A stretch of DNA of 17,683 bases from CALWRM01 sp050309765 (GTDB taxonomy: Bacteria; Bacillota; Clostridia; Christensenellales; UBA1750), in contig JBNRMU010000034.1 in assembly GCA_050309765.1 (NCBI GenBank), positions 1 to 17,683 on the forward strand, in the 5' to 3' direction. Under the pieces are notes generated by a model, which ran no database searches, was not told the origin of the DNA, and saw only the letters and a list, made by a program, of their open reading frames with translations. Below are positions 7,701 to 13,478 of this stretch, one piece after another. How positions within the stretch are numbered: position 1 is the stretch's first letter; every line of letters begins with the position of its first letter. Both the position numbers and the translations under genes were made by a program.

Positions 7701-7777
7701 GCCATTGTTTTGCCAAAGCTAACCAAAGAACCGCCGCAAAAAACAAACGATGTGCGGCCCAGCCGGGACGCAGAACC

Positions 7778-7807
7778 TTGACAGGCAGGGCCGCTTGGCG
7801 GTATTTT
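7778..7807 (+). promoter_or_regulatory. probable promoter of the mscS gene
   Basis: A perfect TTGACA (7778-7783) is followed after 18 bases by TATTTT (7802-7807). The start codon at 7852 is 44 bases downstream. The -10 matches only four of six positions. Confidence 0.55.
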
Positions 7808-7851
7808 GTTGATGGAATTTATAACGCTTTACACGAAGGGGGACTGCCTGC

Positions 7852-8679
7852 ATGGGCGCTGCCATCAAAGAGTATTTCGTTTCGTTCTGGCCCAAGGCGC
7901 TGCCAGTTCTTTGGACGGTGCTCTCCGCGCTGGTGATTCTTGGCGTGGGCGTTTTGCTCATCCGACTGCTGCTTGGGATCACGCGCAAGGGCCTTGCCAA
8001 GAGCCGTCTGCACGTAACGATGCACACCATACTGCTTTCCGCGATCAGGATTGCGGCCTATGCACTGCTGGCTATCGTCGTTATGCAGGTACTGGGCATC
8101 CCCACCACCTCGCTGATCACGGCCATCGGCGCGGCGGGCGTTGCCATCGGCCTGGCGCTGAAGGACTCGCTTTCCTCCCTGGCGGCGGGCATGCTCATCC
8201 TCATCAACGGCAACATCAAGGTGGGCGAGGTGGTGGAATTAGACGGCAACCTTGGCACCGTGATGGAGATCGGCCTTATGTACACCACGATCAAGACCTT
8301 TGACAACCGCCACATCACCCTATCCAACAGCACCGTGGTTTCCAGTAAGATCGTCAACCTTTCCCGCGAAAAGCTGCGCAGGCTGGATATGGTGTTTTCC
8401 ATTGCCTATGGTGACGACGTGCAGCGCGCCATTTCCATCATCAAGCAAAAGCTGGAGGAACATAAAGAGCGGGTGCTGAGCGAGCCGGCCGAGCCCTTTG
8501 TGCGCATGACGGCCCTGGACGACAGCGCGATAAAGATCACCCTGCGCGTCTGGACCAAAGCCGAGGATCTGTGGCCGCTCAATTTTGACCTACTGGAGGA
8601 GGTCAAACAGGCCTTTGAGCAAAACGGCATCCATATCCCCTTCAACCAGCTGGACGTGCACCTGCGCAGGGACGACTGA
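7852..8679 (+). CDS. mscS: small-conductance mechanosensitive channel, MscS family
   Basis: A 275-residue inner-membrane channel that opens under membrane tension to release solutes after osmotic downshock. Three membrane helices fit about 15-40, 57-82 and 86-118. The pore helix has the Gly/Ala packing typical of MscS, AIGAAGVAIGLALKDSL (91-107). The soluble beta domain follows (VGEVVELDGNLGTV, 124-137; ITLSNSTVV, 155-163) and the C-terminal alpha/beta domain ends GIHIPFNQLDVHL (259-271). Length matches E. coli MscS. A GAAGGGGG site lies nine bases before the ATG. It has its own promoter and is followed by two hairpins. Confidence 0.95.
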   Translation: MGAAIKEYFVSFWPKALPVLWTVLSALVILGVGVLLIRLLLGITRKGLAKSRLHVTMHTILLSAIRIAAYALLAIVVMQVLGIPTTSLITAIGAAGVAIGLALKDSLSSLAAGMLILINGNIKVGEVVELDGNLGTVMEIGLMYTTIKTFDNRHITLSNSTVVSSKIVNLSREKLRRLDMVFSIAYGDDVQRAISIIKQKLEEHKERVLSEPAEPFVRMTALDDSAIKITLRVWTKAEDLWPLNFDLLEEVKQAFEQNGIHIPFNQLDVHLRRDD

Positions 8680-8740
8680 GCGGTTCGTTGTTTTTTTACA
8701 AGAGCGTTGTTATGTCAAGAATAGTTTAAATATGATCGCA

Positions 8741-8770
8741 AGGGCCCCTGCCGCCATTGACAGGGGCTCT
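8741..8770. other. stem-loop downstream of mscS
   Basis: AGGGCCCCTG (8741-8750) pairs with CAGGGGCTCT (8761-8770) with a single G-U pair and a ten-base loop. No T-run follows on either strand, so it is not a typical terminator; it could stabilise the mscS message end. Its 3' arm overlaps the -35 of the next promoter. Confidence 0.5.
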
Positions 8771-8786
8771 GGTCTGTCACTAAAAT
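8757..8786 (+). promoter_or_regulatory. sigma-A promoter of the solute-binding-like lipoprotein gene
   Basis: TTGACA (8757-8762), an 18-base spacer, and TAAAAT (8781-8786). Transcription would start near 8793, within the first arm of the hairpin at 8792-8815, giving a leader of about 67 bases. Confidence 0.6.
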
Positions 8787-8791
8787 ATAGT

Positions 8792-8820
8792 TGCGCCGAT
8801 CAAAGGGTCGGCGCATTTTA
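8792..8820 (+). terminator. terminator of mscS or 5' leader hairpin of the next gene
   Basis: TGCGCCGA (8792-8799) pairs perfectly with TCGGCGCA (8808-8815), followed by TTTTA. As a terminator it would stop mscS transcripts. Because the promoter at 8757-8786 would start transcription at about the first base of this stem, it could instead cap the 5' end of the next message. Confidence 0.6.
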
Positions 8821-8859
8821 CTATGAAAAGCAAACGCTGCAAAGAAGGGGGGAACGCCT

Positions 8860-10107
8860 TTGCTGAAACGGATAAAGCTGCTTTGGATATTGGCGTTTGC
8901 CGCCCTTTTGATCGGCTGCACCGCCGCACAAACAGCCGTGGATCTGGACTTTCCGCCCGAGATCGGCGAGGAAACGGAGGATCAGACGGAGCTTTTGCTT
9001 CTGCACGTTTGGCCGCAATACGAAGGGCAATTTCAGCTTTTGGCCGACAGTGTCAACGAAACGGCCCAGGGATATGTCCTGCGCATTGCGGATATAGAGC
9101 CGGATCGGGCCGAAGTTTACGTACGTGCGGCTGTGGCTTCGGACGATATGGCGGACCTGTTTGCCGCCCCCGCCCCGCTGATGGAGAGCTTTTTGCAGCT
9201 GGACGGCGGAAAAACGCTGCGGGGAGACCCCCTCTTTGAAAACGAAGCGATGGGCATTTATCTGCCGGAGGAAGAAGAGCCGCGGGCGCTGGTGCTGTTT
9301 GAGGACAGCGTGGTGCTGCTGGCGAACCTGGATCTGCTCAAGGAAAACCAGCTGGAATTGCCAAAGGACATGATCCAGCTGCAAAAATGCCTGTCTGTCC
9401 TAAAGCAGGCAGGCGTCGGCACCCCGCTGGCCGTGTCCAGCAGGCCCAACGGCGGACAGCTCATCCGCCTGAGCGGCTGTATTACGGACGGCTTTCTGCT
9501 GCGCGAGAACTGTGCACGGGACGATACCAAGGCCTGGAGCGGCGCGGTCGCCCGCGGAGCGGCCAAGGCCAAGGAGTGGGCGCAGGCAGGCTACTTCGGC
9601 AGCAACTTCTTCACCAGGACGGACGAAAAGGCCCTGACGCTGTTCCGTACCGGCAATTCGCCCTTCCTGTTCTGCACGGCAGGGCAGGCGCTGAAGCTGG
9701 AAAACGAGGATCTGGGCTTTGAAGCAAAACTGATGGCTTTCCCGGGCACGCAGGACGCGCAGCAGGCGCAGAGCCTCAACAGCCGCCCTGCTTCCATCGC
9801 CGTTTCGGCCAGCTGCCAAAGCGAATATGCGCAGGACGCGCTGTTTTCCTTTGCGGATGCTCTTGCCGATGAGGAGACGCTGCGCGGCGAGGGGTGGATC
9901 GCGCCCCGTCCGCAGATGCGCTTTGAGGGGCAGACGGCCGCCCAGCAGCTCTGGCAGCTCCTGTGCGAGGAGGTCCGTCCCGCGGGACGCTCGCTGGCCG
10001 AGGAGGAAAACGAGCAGAAGGGGCAGCTTTTTGTTGAATATCTGACCTCGAACATGACCTCGGACGCCTACGAACGAAACCTGGGTCAGATTTACGGCCG
10101 CAAATGA
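8860..10107 (+). CDS. lipoprotein resembling an extracellular solute-binding protein
   Basis: A 415-residue exported lipoprotein. It starts at TTG, chosen because GGGGGG lies seven bases upstream and because the signal peptide begins right there: a basic LKRIK, a hydrophobic core, and a clean LLIGC lipobox with Cys20. The body looks like a family 1 ABC solute-binding protein in overall size and character: a first strand LLLLHVWPQYEG (about 45-56), a segment reading SSRPNGGQLIRLSGC in the middle, and helical C-terminal parts. No conserved ligand motif can be assigned. No permease or ATPase gene is adjacent, so a transport role is unproven; it could be a sensor or a structural lipoprotein. It has its own promoter and a following hairpin. 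Confidence 0.72.
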   Translation: MLKRIKLLWILAFAALLIGCTAAQTAVDLDFPPEIGEETEDQTELLLLHVWPQYEGQFQLLADSVNETAQGYVLRIADIEPDRAEVYVRAAVASDDMADLFAAPAPLMESFLQLDGGKTLRGDPLFENEAMGIYLPEEEEPRALVLFEDSVVLLANLDLLKENQLELPKDMIQLQKCLSVLKQAGVGTPLAVSSRPNGGQLIRLSGCITDGFLLRENCARDDTKAWSGAVARGAAKAKEWAQAGYFGSNFFTRTDEKALTLFRTGNSPFLFCTAGQALKLENEDLGFEAKLMAFPGTQDAQQAQSLNSRPASIAVSASCQSEYAQDALFSFADALADEETLRGEGWIAPRPQMRFEGQTAAQQLWQLLCEEVRPAGRSLAEEENEQKGQLFVEYLTSNMTSDAYERNLGQIYGRK

Positions 10108-10135
10108 CAACTTAAACAAAATAGAAACACAACCC

Positions 10136-10180
10136 AAGGCCCCGCTGCAGCATGGACCAATTGCAGAGGGGCCCTGTTTA
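10136..10180 (+). terminator. hairpin after the lipoprotein gene
   Basis: GGCCCC (10138-10143) pairs with GGGGCC (10168-10173) and, inside a small internal loop, TGCA (10146-10149) with TGCA (10162-10165). CTGTTTATG follows, so the T-run is imperfect. The 3' arm overlaps the next promoter's -35. Confidence 0.55.
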
Positions 10181-10189
10181 TGCTATAAT
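10161..10189 (+). promoter_or_regulatory. promoter of the CapA-like gene
   Basis: A perfect TATAAT (10184-10189) with extended TGC before it, and TTGCAG (10161-10166) 17 bases upstream. A second TATAAT lies at 10193-10198. The leader to the ATG at 10312 is about 115 bases and holds a perfect AAAAGC-AAG-GCTTTT hairpin at 10219-10233. Confidence 0.7.
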
Positions 10190-10311
10190 TTCTATAATAT
10201 TCTGGGGGAAATCTGCGCAAAAGCAAGGCTTTTCGGGAGGATTCCGCCAGAGGGATACGCAAATCATCACATCATTGCGGCGGCTGACGTCCGCTGGGAA
10301 AGGTGTGTCGA

Positions 10312-11664
10312 ATGCTATATACAAGACGTAAAACCAAGAAACCGCAGCCGAACTGGACACGCATCATCCTGACGGTGCTGGCCCTGTTCGTCATCGGCCT
10401 GAGTACGTATTTTCTGAGCGAGGGATTGCGAGGACCCGAAGGCGCCAAGCCGCAGAGCTTAGCACCGGAAGAAGTGAACGTGAAGCTGCCGGACGAGGAA
10501 GCATCACCCGCGCCGCAGGAGTCCCCTGCGGCGGCCACGCCGGCGCCGGCAAAGACCAATAGCCCTGCCCCGCAGACAACGCCGACCGCGACGCCGGCCA
10601 CGCCCACGCCGCCGCCCCTGACGGGACAAAGGCGCATGACCTTCGGTGCGGTGGGCGACATCGTCTCCGGAGAGTTCATGCTTAAGGCAGCCAAGACCGG
10701 CAATGGTTATGACTACACGGAAATGTTCAAGCGCATGCAGCCCTACCTTGAGATGCAGGACTACACGCTGGCCAACATCGGCAGCGCCATCGCTGACGAC
10801 GGTAAGTACGGCGAAAGCGCCGCGCCGGTGCAGTTATTGGATGCATTGAAGGCTGTCGGCTTTGACGCACTGTCCCTTGCCTGCGAGCATAGCCTGGACG
10901 GCGGCGTAGAAGGTGCCATGGAGACAGCGGGCCTGGTCAAGGACATGGGCCTGGAAGCCTGCGGCGTATACGCCAGCAGCGCGGACTATGCAAAGCCGCT
11001 GATCCTGGAAGGACAGGACCTGCGGGTTGCGCTGCTTTCTTACACCGAAAAGACGCTGCAAACCCCCGACGGCGCCGCGGATGTGGTCAAGTATCTGGAG
11101 GACGCCGCGCTGAAAGCCGATATGGACGCCATCCGCGCCGAAGAAAAGGGCGTGGACTTTGTCATCGCCATGGTGCACTGGGGCGACGACAAGGCAAGCG
11201 AGGTCACGGATGCACAGAAGCAGTGGGCCCAGAAGCTGGCGGACGCCGGCGTGGATGTGATCCTGGGCGCAAACAAGCAGCTGCAGCCCCTGGAGGAGAT
11301 CCAGGCGCAGGACGGCCGCAAAACGCTGGTCGCTTACTCGCTGGGCAACTTCCTGACCCAGGTGCGTACGGGCGGCCGCGACGCTTCCGCTGTGCTCAGC
11401 TTTACGCTGATGAAGGACTTCGACAGCGGCAAGACCGCTATTGAATCCGTGCGCTATACGCCCAGTTGGATCCTGCGCTACTCCATCGTCGGCAAGTATC
11501 ATTTTGAGATACTGCCCGTGCATGAGTTTAGGGAAAAGCGCTACGAGAACCTGGCTCCGGAGGCCAGGACGCGCATGCTGCAGGCAACACAGGAAGTGCA
11601 GACCGCCTTCGGCACGACGGTGGGCACGCTGGACGAAACCGTTCCCGCACCGCCGGAAGGATAA
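10312..11664 (+). CDS. membrane-anchored CapA-like protein with degenerate metal site
   Basis: A 450-residue protein: basic cytoplasmic start, one membrane helix (about 16-37), a Pro/Ala/Thr-rich linker (about 62-104), then a CapA-type domain (PGA_cap, calcineurin-like phosphoesterase fold) from 108 on. Fold marks are MTFGAVGDIVSGE (109-121), FDALSLACEHSLDGG (184-198), VIAMVHWGDD (284-293), ADAGVDVILGA (310-320) and VAYSLGNF (340-347). CapA relatives act in poly-gamma-glutamate or capsule handling. Here several usual ligands differ: ANLE is ANIG, NNH is CEH and GSHPH is GANKQ, so catalysis is doubtful. A GTG at 10303 is in frame, but GGAAAGG eight bases before the ATG at 10312 favours the latter. 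No poly-glutamate synthase genes are nearby. Confidence 0.85.
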   Translation: MLYTRRKTKKPQPNWTRIILTVLALFVIGLSTYFLSEGLRGPEGAKPQSLAPEEVNVKLPDEEASPAPQESPAAATPAPAKTNSPAPQTTPTATPATPTPPPLTGQRRMTFGAVGDIVSGEFMLKAAKTGNGYDYTEMFKRMQPYLEMQDYTLANIGSAIADDGKYGESAAPVQLLDALKAVGFDALSLACEHSLDGGVEGAMETAGLVKDMGLEACGVYASSADYAKPLILEGQDLRVALLSYTEKTLQTPDGAADVVKYLEDAALKADMDAIRAEEKGVDFVIAMVHWGDDKASEVTDAQKQWAQKLADAGVDVILGANKQLQPLEEIQAQDGRKTLVAYSLGNFLTQVRTGGRDASAVLSFTLMKDFDSGKTAIESVRYTPSWILRYSIVGKYHFEILPVHEFREKRYENLAPEARTRMLQATQEVQTAFGTTVGTLDETVPAPPEG

Positions 11665-11682
11665 GACTTATAAGTCAAATAT

Positions 11683-11720
11683 AAAAAGGAACTGCCTGGA
11701 ACAAGGGCGGCTCCTTTTTT
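11683..11720 (+). terminator. terminator of the CapA-like gene
   Basis: AAAAAGGA (11683-11690) pairs with TCCTTTTT (11712-11719), and after one mismatch CTGCC pairs with GGCGG (one T-G wobble). The T-run forms the 3' foot. Just after the stop codon there is also a perfect 12-base palindrome, GACTTATAAGTC (11665-11676). Confidence 0.85.
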
Positions 11721-11824
11721 GTGTGAAAAGCGCATGCAGAAGCAGCCGAAGAAACGAAAGCATGGCTCGTTGTTGCCGCGCATAAATATAGGAAACAGTC
11801 GCGAAAGAACAGGTGCTGGAAAAG

Positions 11825-11842
11825 TTGTTAAACTTTTAACAA
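11825..11842. promoter_or_regulatory. Rex operator upstream of the hydrogenase operon
   Basis: TTGTTAA-ACTT-TTAACAA, a perfect 7-bp inverted repeat with four-base spacer. This is exactly the Rex consensus known from Clostridia (TTGTTAANNNNTTAACAA). Rex represses fermentation and hydrogenase genes when NADH is low relative to NAD+ and releases DNA when NADH is high. Its place before a NAD(H)-linked hydrogenase operon fits that role. The rest of the 307-base gap (11665-11971) holds the upstream terminator, a weak promoter and two small inverted repeats. Confidence 0.85.
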
Positions 11843-11863
11843 ATTTCCAATGAAAAGTACAAA
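11836..11863 (+). promoter_or_regulatory. candidate promoter of the hydrogenase operon
   Basis: TTAACA (11836-11841), five of six matches to the -35 consensus, is followed after 16 bases by TACAAA (11858-11863), four of six. The -35 lies inside the right half of the Rex site, so bound Rex would block polymerase. The leader to the first ATG is about 100 bases. Other weak pairs exist, so this is tentative. Confidence 0.4.
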
Positions 11864-11971
11864 AAAATTGAAGAATGATAGGTGCAAAACCTACACAAGT
11901 ATGATAAGATTAAGGAGTTGTATGGTGCCCAAACCATAGATGTAAGATTATCAAAAGGGGGTCGAAAGTCC

Positions 11972-12451
11972 ATGTCTATTGACCGCTTCGGTAAAGACAA
12001 GGAAAAGTTTGACAAGCTGCAAGCCGTTATCGACGAGAAGAAGGATACCCAGGGTGCGCTCATGCCCATCATGCAGTCCGCCCAGGAGATATTCGGCTAT
12101 CTTCCCATCGAAGTGCAGCAGTTCATCGCTGACGAAATGGGTATCACCCTCAGCGAAGTGTACGGCGTTGCCACCTTCTACGCTCAGTTTGTTCTGGAGC
12201 CGCAGGGCGAGCATGTGATCGGCGTATGCCTGGGCACTGCCTGCTATGTCAAGGGCTCGCAGGCGATTCTGGACAAGCTAACCCAGGTTTTGAATGTTCC
12301 CGTGGGAAAGACCACCAGCGACGGCAAGTTCACCCTGAACGCCACCCGCTGCCTGGGCGCCTGCGGCCTTGCGCCTGTCATGATGGTCGGCGACGAGGTT
12401 TACGGACGTCTGAAGGCCGATGAGGTCGAGGGCATCCTGGCCAAGTATTGA
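11972..12451 (+). CDS. hndA: NuoE-like [2Fe-2S] subunit of NAD(H)-linked [FeFe] hydrogenase (HndA/HydC)
   Basis: A 159-residue cytoplasmic thioredoxin-fold ferredoxin. The helical N-terminal part (1-75, with GYLPIEVQQFIADEMGI and VYGVATFYAQF) and four cluster cysteines, Cys86 and Cys91 in CLGTAC and Cys127 and Cys131 in CLGAC, match NuoE/HndA/HydC. It would pass electrons within the complex next to the NADH/FMN subunit. The frame could begin at a GTG at 11882, but AAGGGGGT about ten bases before the ATG at 11972 and family length support the start used. First gene of a five-gene operon controlled by the Rex site. Confidence 0.93.
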   Translation: MSIDRFGKDKEKFDKLQAVIDEKKDTQGALMPIMQSAQEIFGYLPIEVQQFIADEMGITLSEVYGVATFYAQFVLEPQGEHVIGVCLGTACYVKGSQAILDKLTQVLNVPVGKTTSDGKFTLNATRCLGACGLAPVMMVGDEVYGRLKADEVEGILAKY

Positions 12452-12506
12452 TGCGGGCGGCGCTTTAACGCAGCCTGGATGCAAGATAAGATAAAAGGAA
12501 AAAGAT

Positions 12507-13058
12507 ATGCGTGAGCTCTCGCTGCACATTATGGACCTGGCGCAAAACTGCGTGAAGGCCGGCGCCAAGCTGATTACGATCCGGGTGGAGGAGGATAGCG
12601 GGAAAGATACCCTGCTCATCTCCCTAAAGGACGATGGCTGCGGCATGGACGAGGAATTCGCCCGCCGAGTCGAATCGCCCTTCACCACCACCAGGACCAC
12701 CCGCAAGGTGGGGCTTGGCATCCCGATGTTCCGCGAAAACGCCATCCAGACCGGGGGCAGCTTCCGCCTGGAAAGTGAAAAAGGCGTAGGCACCCTGGTA
12801 GAGGCAACGTTCGTGCTTTCCAGCATCGATCGCATGCCCATGGGCGACCTTGCCGGCACCGTGCTTTTACTGGTGCAGGCAAACCCCGAGATGGACGTGG
12901 CGCTGGATGTGACGGTGGACGGGCAGGCATATTCCTTTGATACGCGCCAGATTCGGCAGATACTGGGGCCGGAAGTGCCGCTGGACCTGCCGGATGTGAT
13001 CGCGTGGATGCACGAAAACTTGGTCGAAGGCATTGAATCATTGCATGGAGGTATGTAA
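12507..13058 (+). CDS. stand-alone GHKL (histidine-kinase-like) ATPase-domain protein
   Basis: A 183-residue soluble protein consisting of a Bergerat-fold ATP-binding domain plus a short C-terminal extension. The N box is HIMDLAQNCVKAGA (7-20, Asn14), the G1 box DDGCGM (42-47), the G2 region KVGLGIPMFRENA (67-79) and a closing GVGTLVEATF (93-102). It has no phospho-accepting His domain, receiver or membrane part, so it is not a complete sensor kinase. Such ATPases recur in operons of NAD(H)-linked [FeFe] hydrogenases; their job is not known to me. Residues 115-183 contain beta strands and helices and might bind a partner. AAGGA precedes the ATG, and its end carries the ribosome binding site of the next gene, three bases away. 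Confidence 0.88.
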   Translation: MRELSLHIMDLAQNCVKAGAKLITIRVEEDSGKDTLLISLKDDGCGMDEEFARRVESPFTTTRTTRKVGLGIPMFRENAIQTGGSFRLESEKGVGTLVEATFVLSSIDRMPMGDLAGTVLLLVQANPEMDVALDVTVDGQAYSFDTRQIRQILGPEVPLDLPDVIAWMHENLVEGIESLHGGM

Positions 13059-13061
13059 GAT

Positions 13062-13430
13062 ATGAAATCCCTTGAAGAATTGGCCGCCATCCGTCAAAGG
13101 ACGCTGGATCAGGTCACCGTTCGCAACGACCGTCAGAACACCCGCATCGTGGTCGGCATGGCTACCTGCGGCATCGCTGCCGGCGCACGCCCTGTGCTGA
13201 TGAAGTTTGTGGAAGAAGTCAAAATGCGCAACCTGTCGGATGTAAGCGTGTCCCAGACCGGCTGCATCGGCATGTGCGAGTATGAGCCTCTGGTCGAGGT
13301 GTATATGCCCGGTCAGGAAAAGGTCACCTATGTGAAGATGACCGCCGAAAAGGCCGCCAAGGTCGTCAACGAGCACATCGTCAACGGCCAGGTCGTGACC
13401 GAGTACACCATCGGCAGCGTCAAGAAGTAA
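13062..13430 (+). CDS. hndB: HndB-like thioredoxin-fold [2Fe-2S] ferredoxin-domain protein
   Basis: A 122-residue cytoplasmic protein like HndB of NADP/NAD-linked hydrogenases. MATCGIAAGARPV (33-45) and TGCIGMCEYEPLVEV (66-80) are the family marks. Only three cysteines are visible (36, 68, 72), one fewer than the four that hold the cluster in NuoE; the position of the first NuoE cysteine is not Cys here. So either the cluster uses another ligand or it is absent. GGAGG inside the end of the ATPase gene is its ribosome binding site, and the gap is three bases, pointing to coupled translation. Role in the complex is uncertain; electron transfer or assembly are possible. Confidence 0.87.
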   Translation: MKSLEELAAIRQRTLDQVTVRNDRQNTRIVVGMATCGIAAGARPVLMKFVEEVKMRNLSDVSVSQTGCIGMCEYEPLVEVYMPGQEKVTYVKMTAEKAAKVVNEHIVNGQVVTEYTIGSVKK

Positions 13431-13478
13431 TCCATTCCTTGAAAGAAACAAACACAAGTGATTAGGAGGAATTCGAAC

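Noticed and set aside
11922..11939. Five-codon leader peptide MVPKP before the hydrogenase operon
   Set aside because: It has AAGGAG upstream but only four bases away and is too short to support as a gene; mentioned only with the leader repeats.
11882..11971. Upstream GTG start for the NuoE-like subunit
   Set aside because: The extra 30 residues are not family-like, and AAGGGGGT precedes the ATG at 11972.
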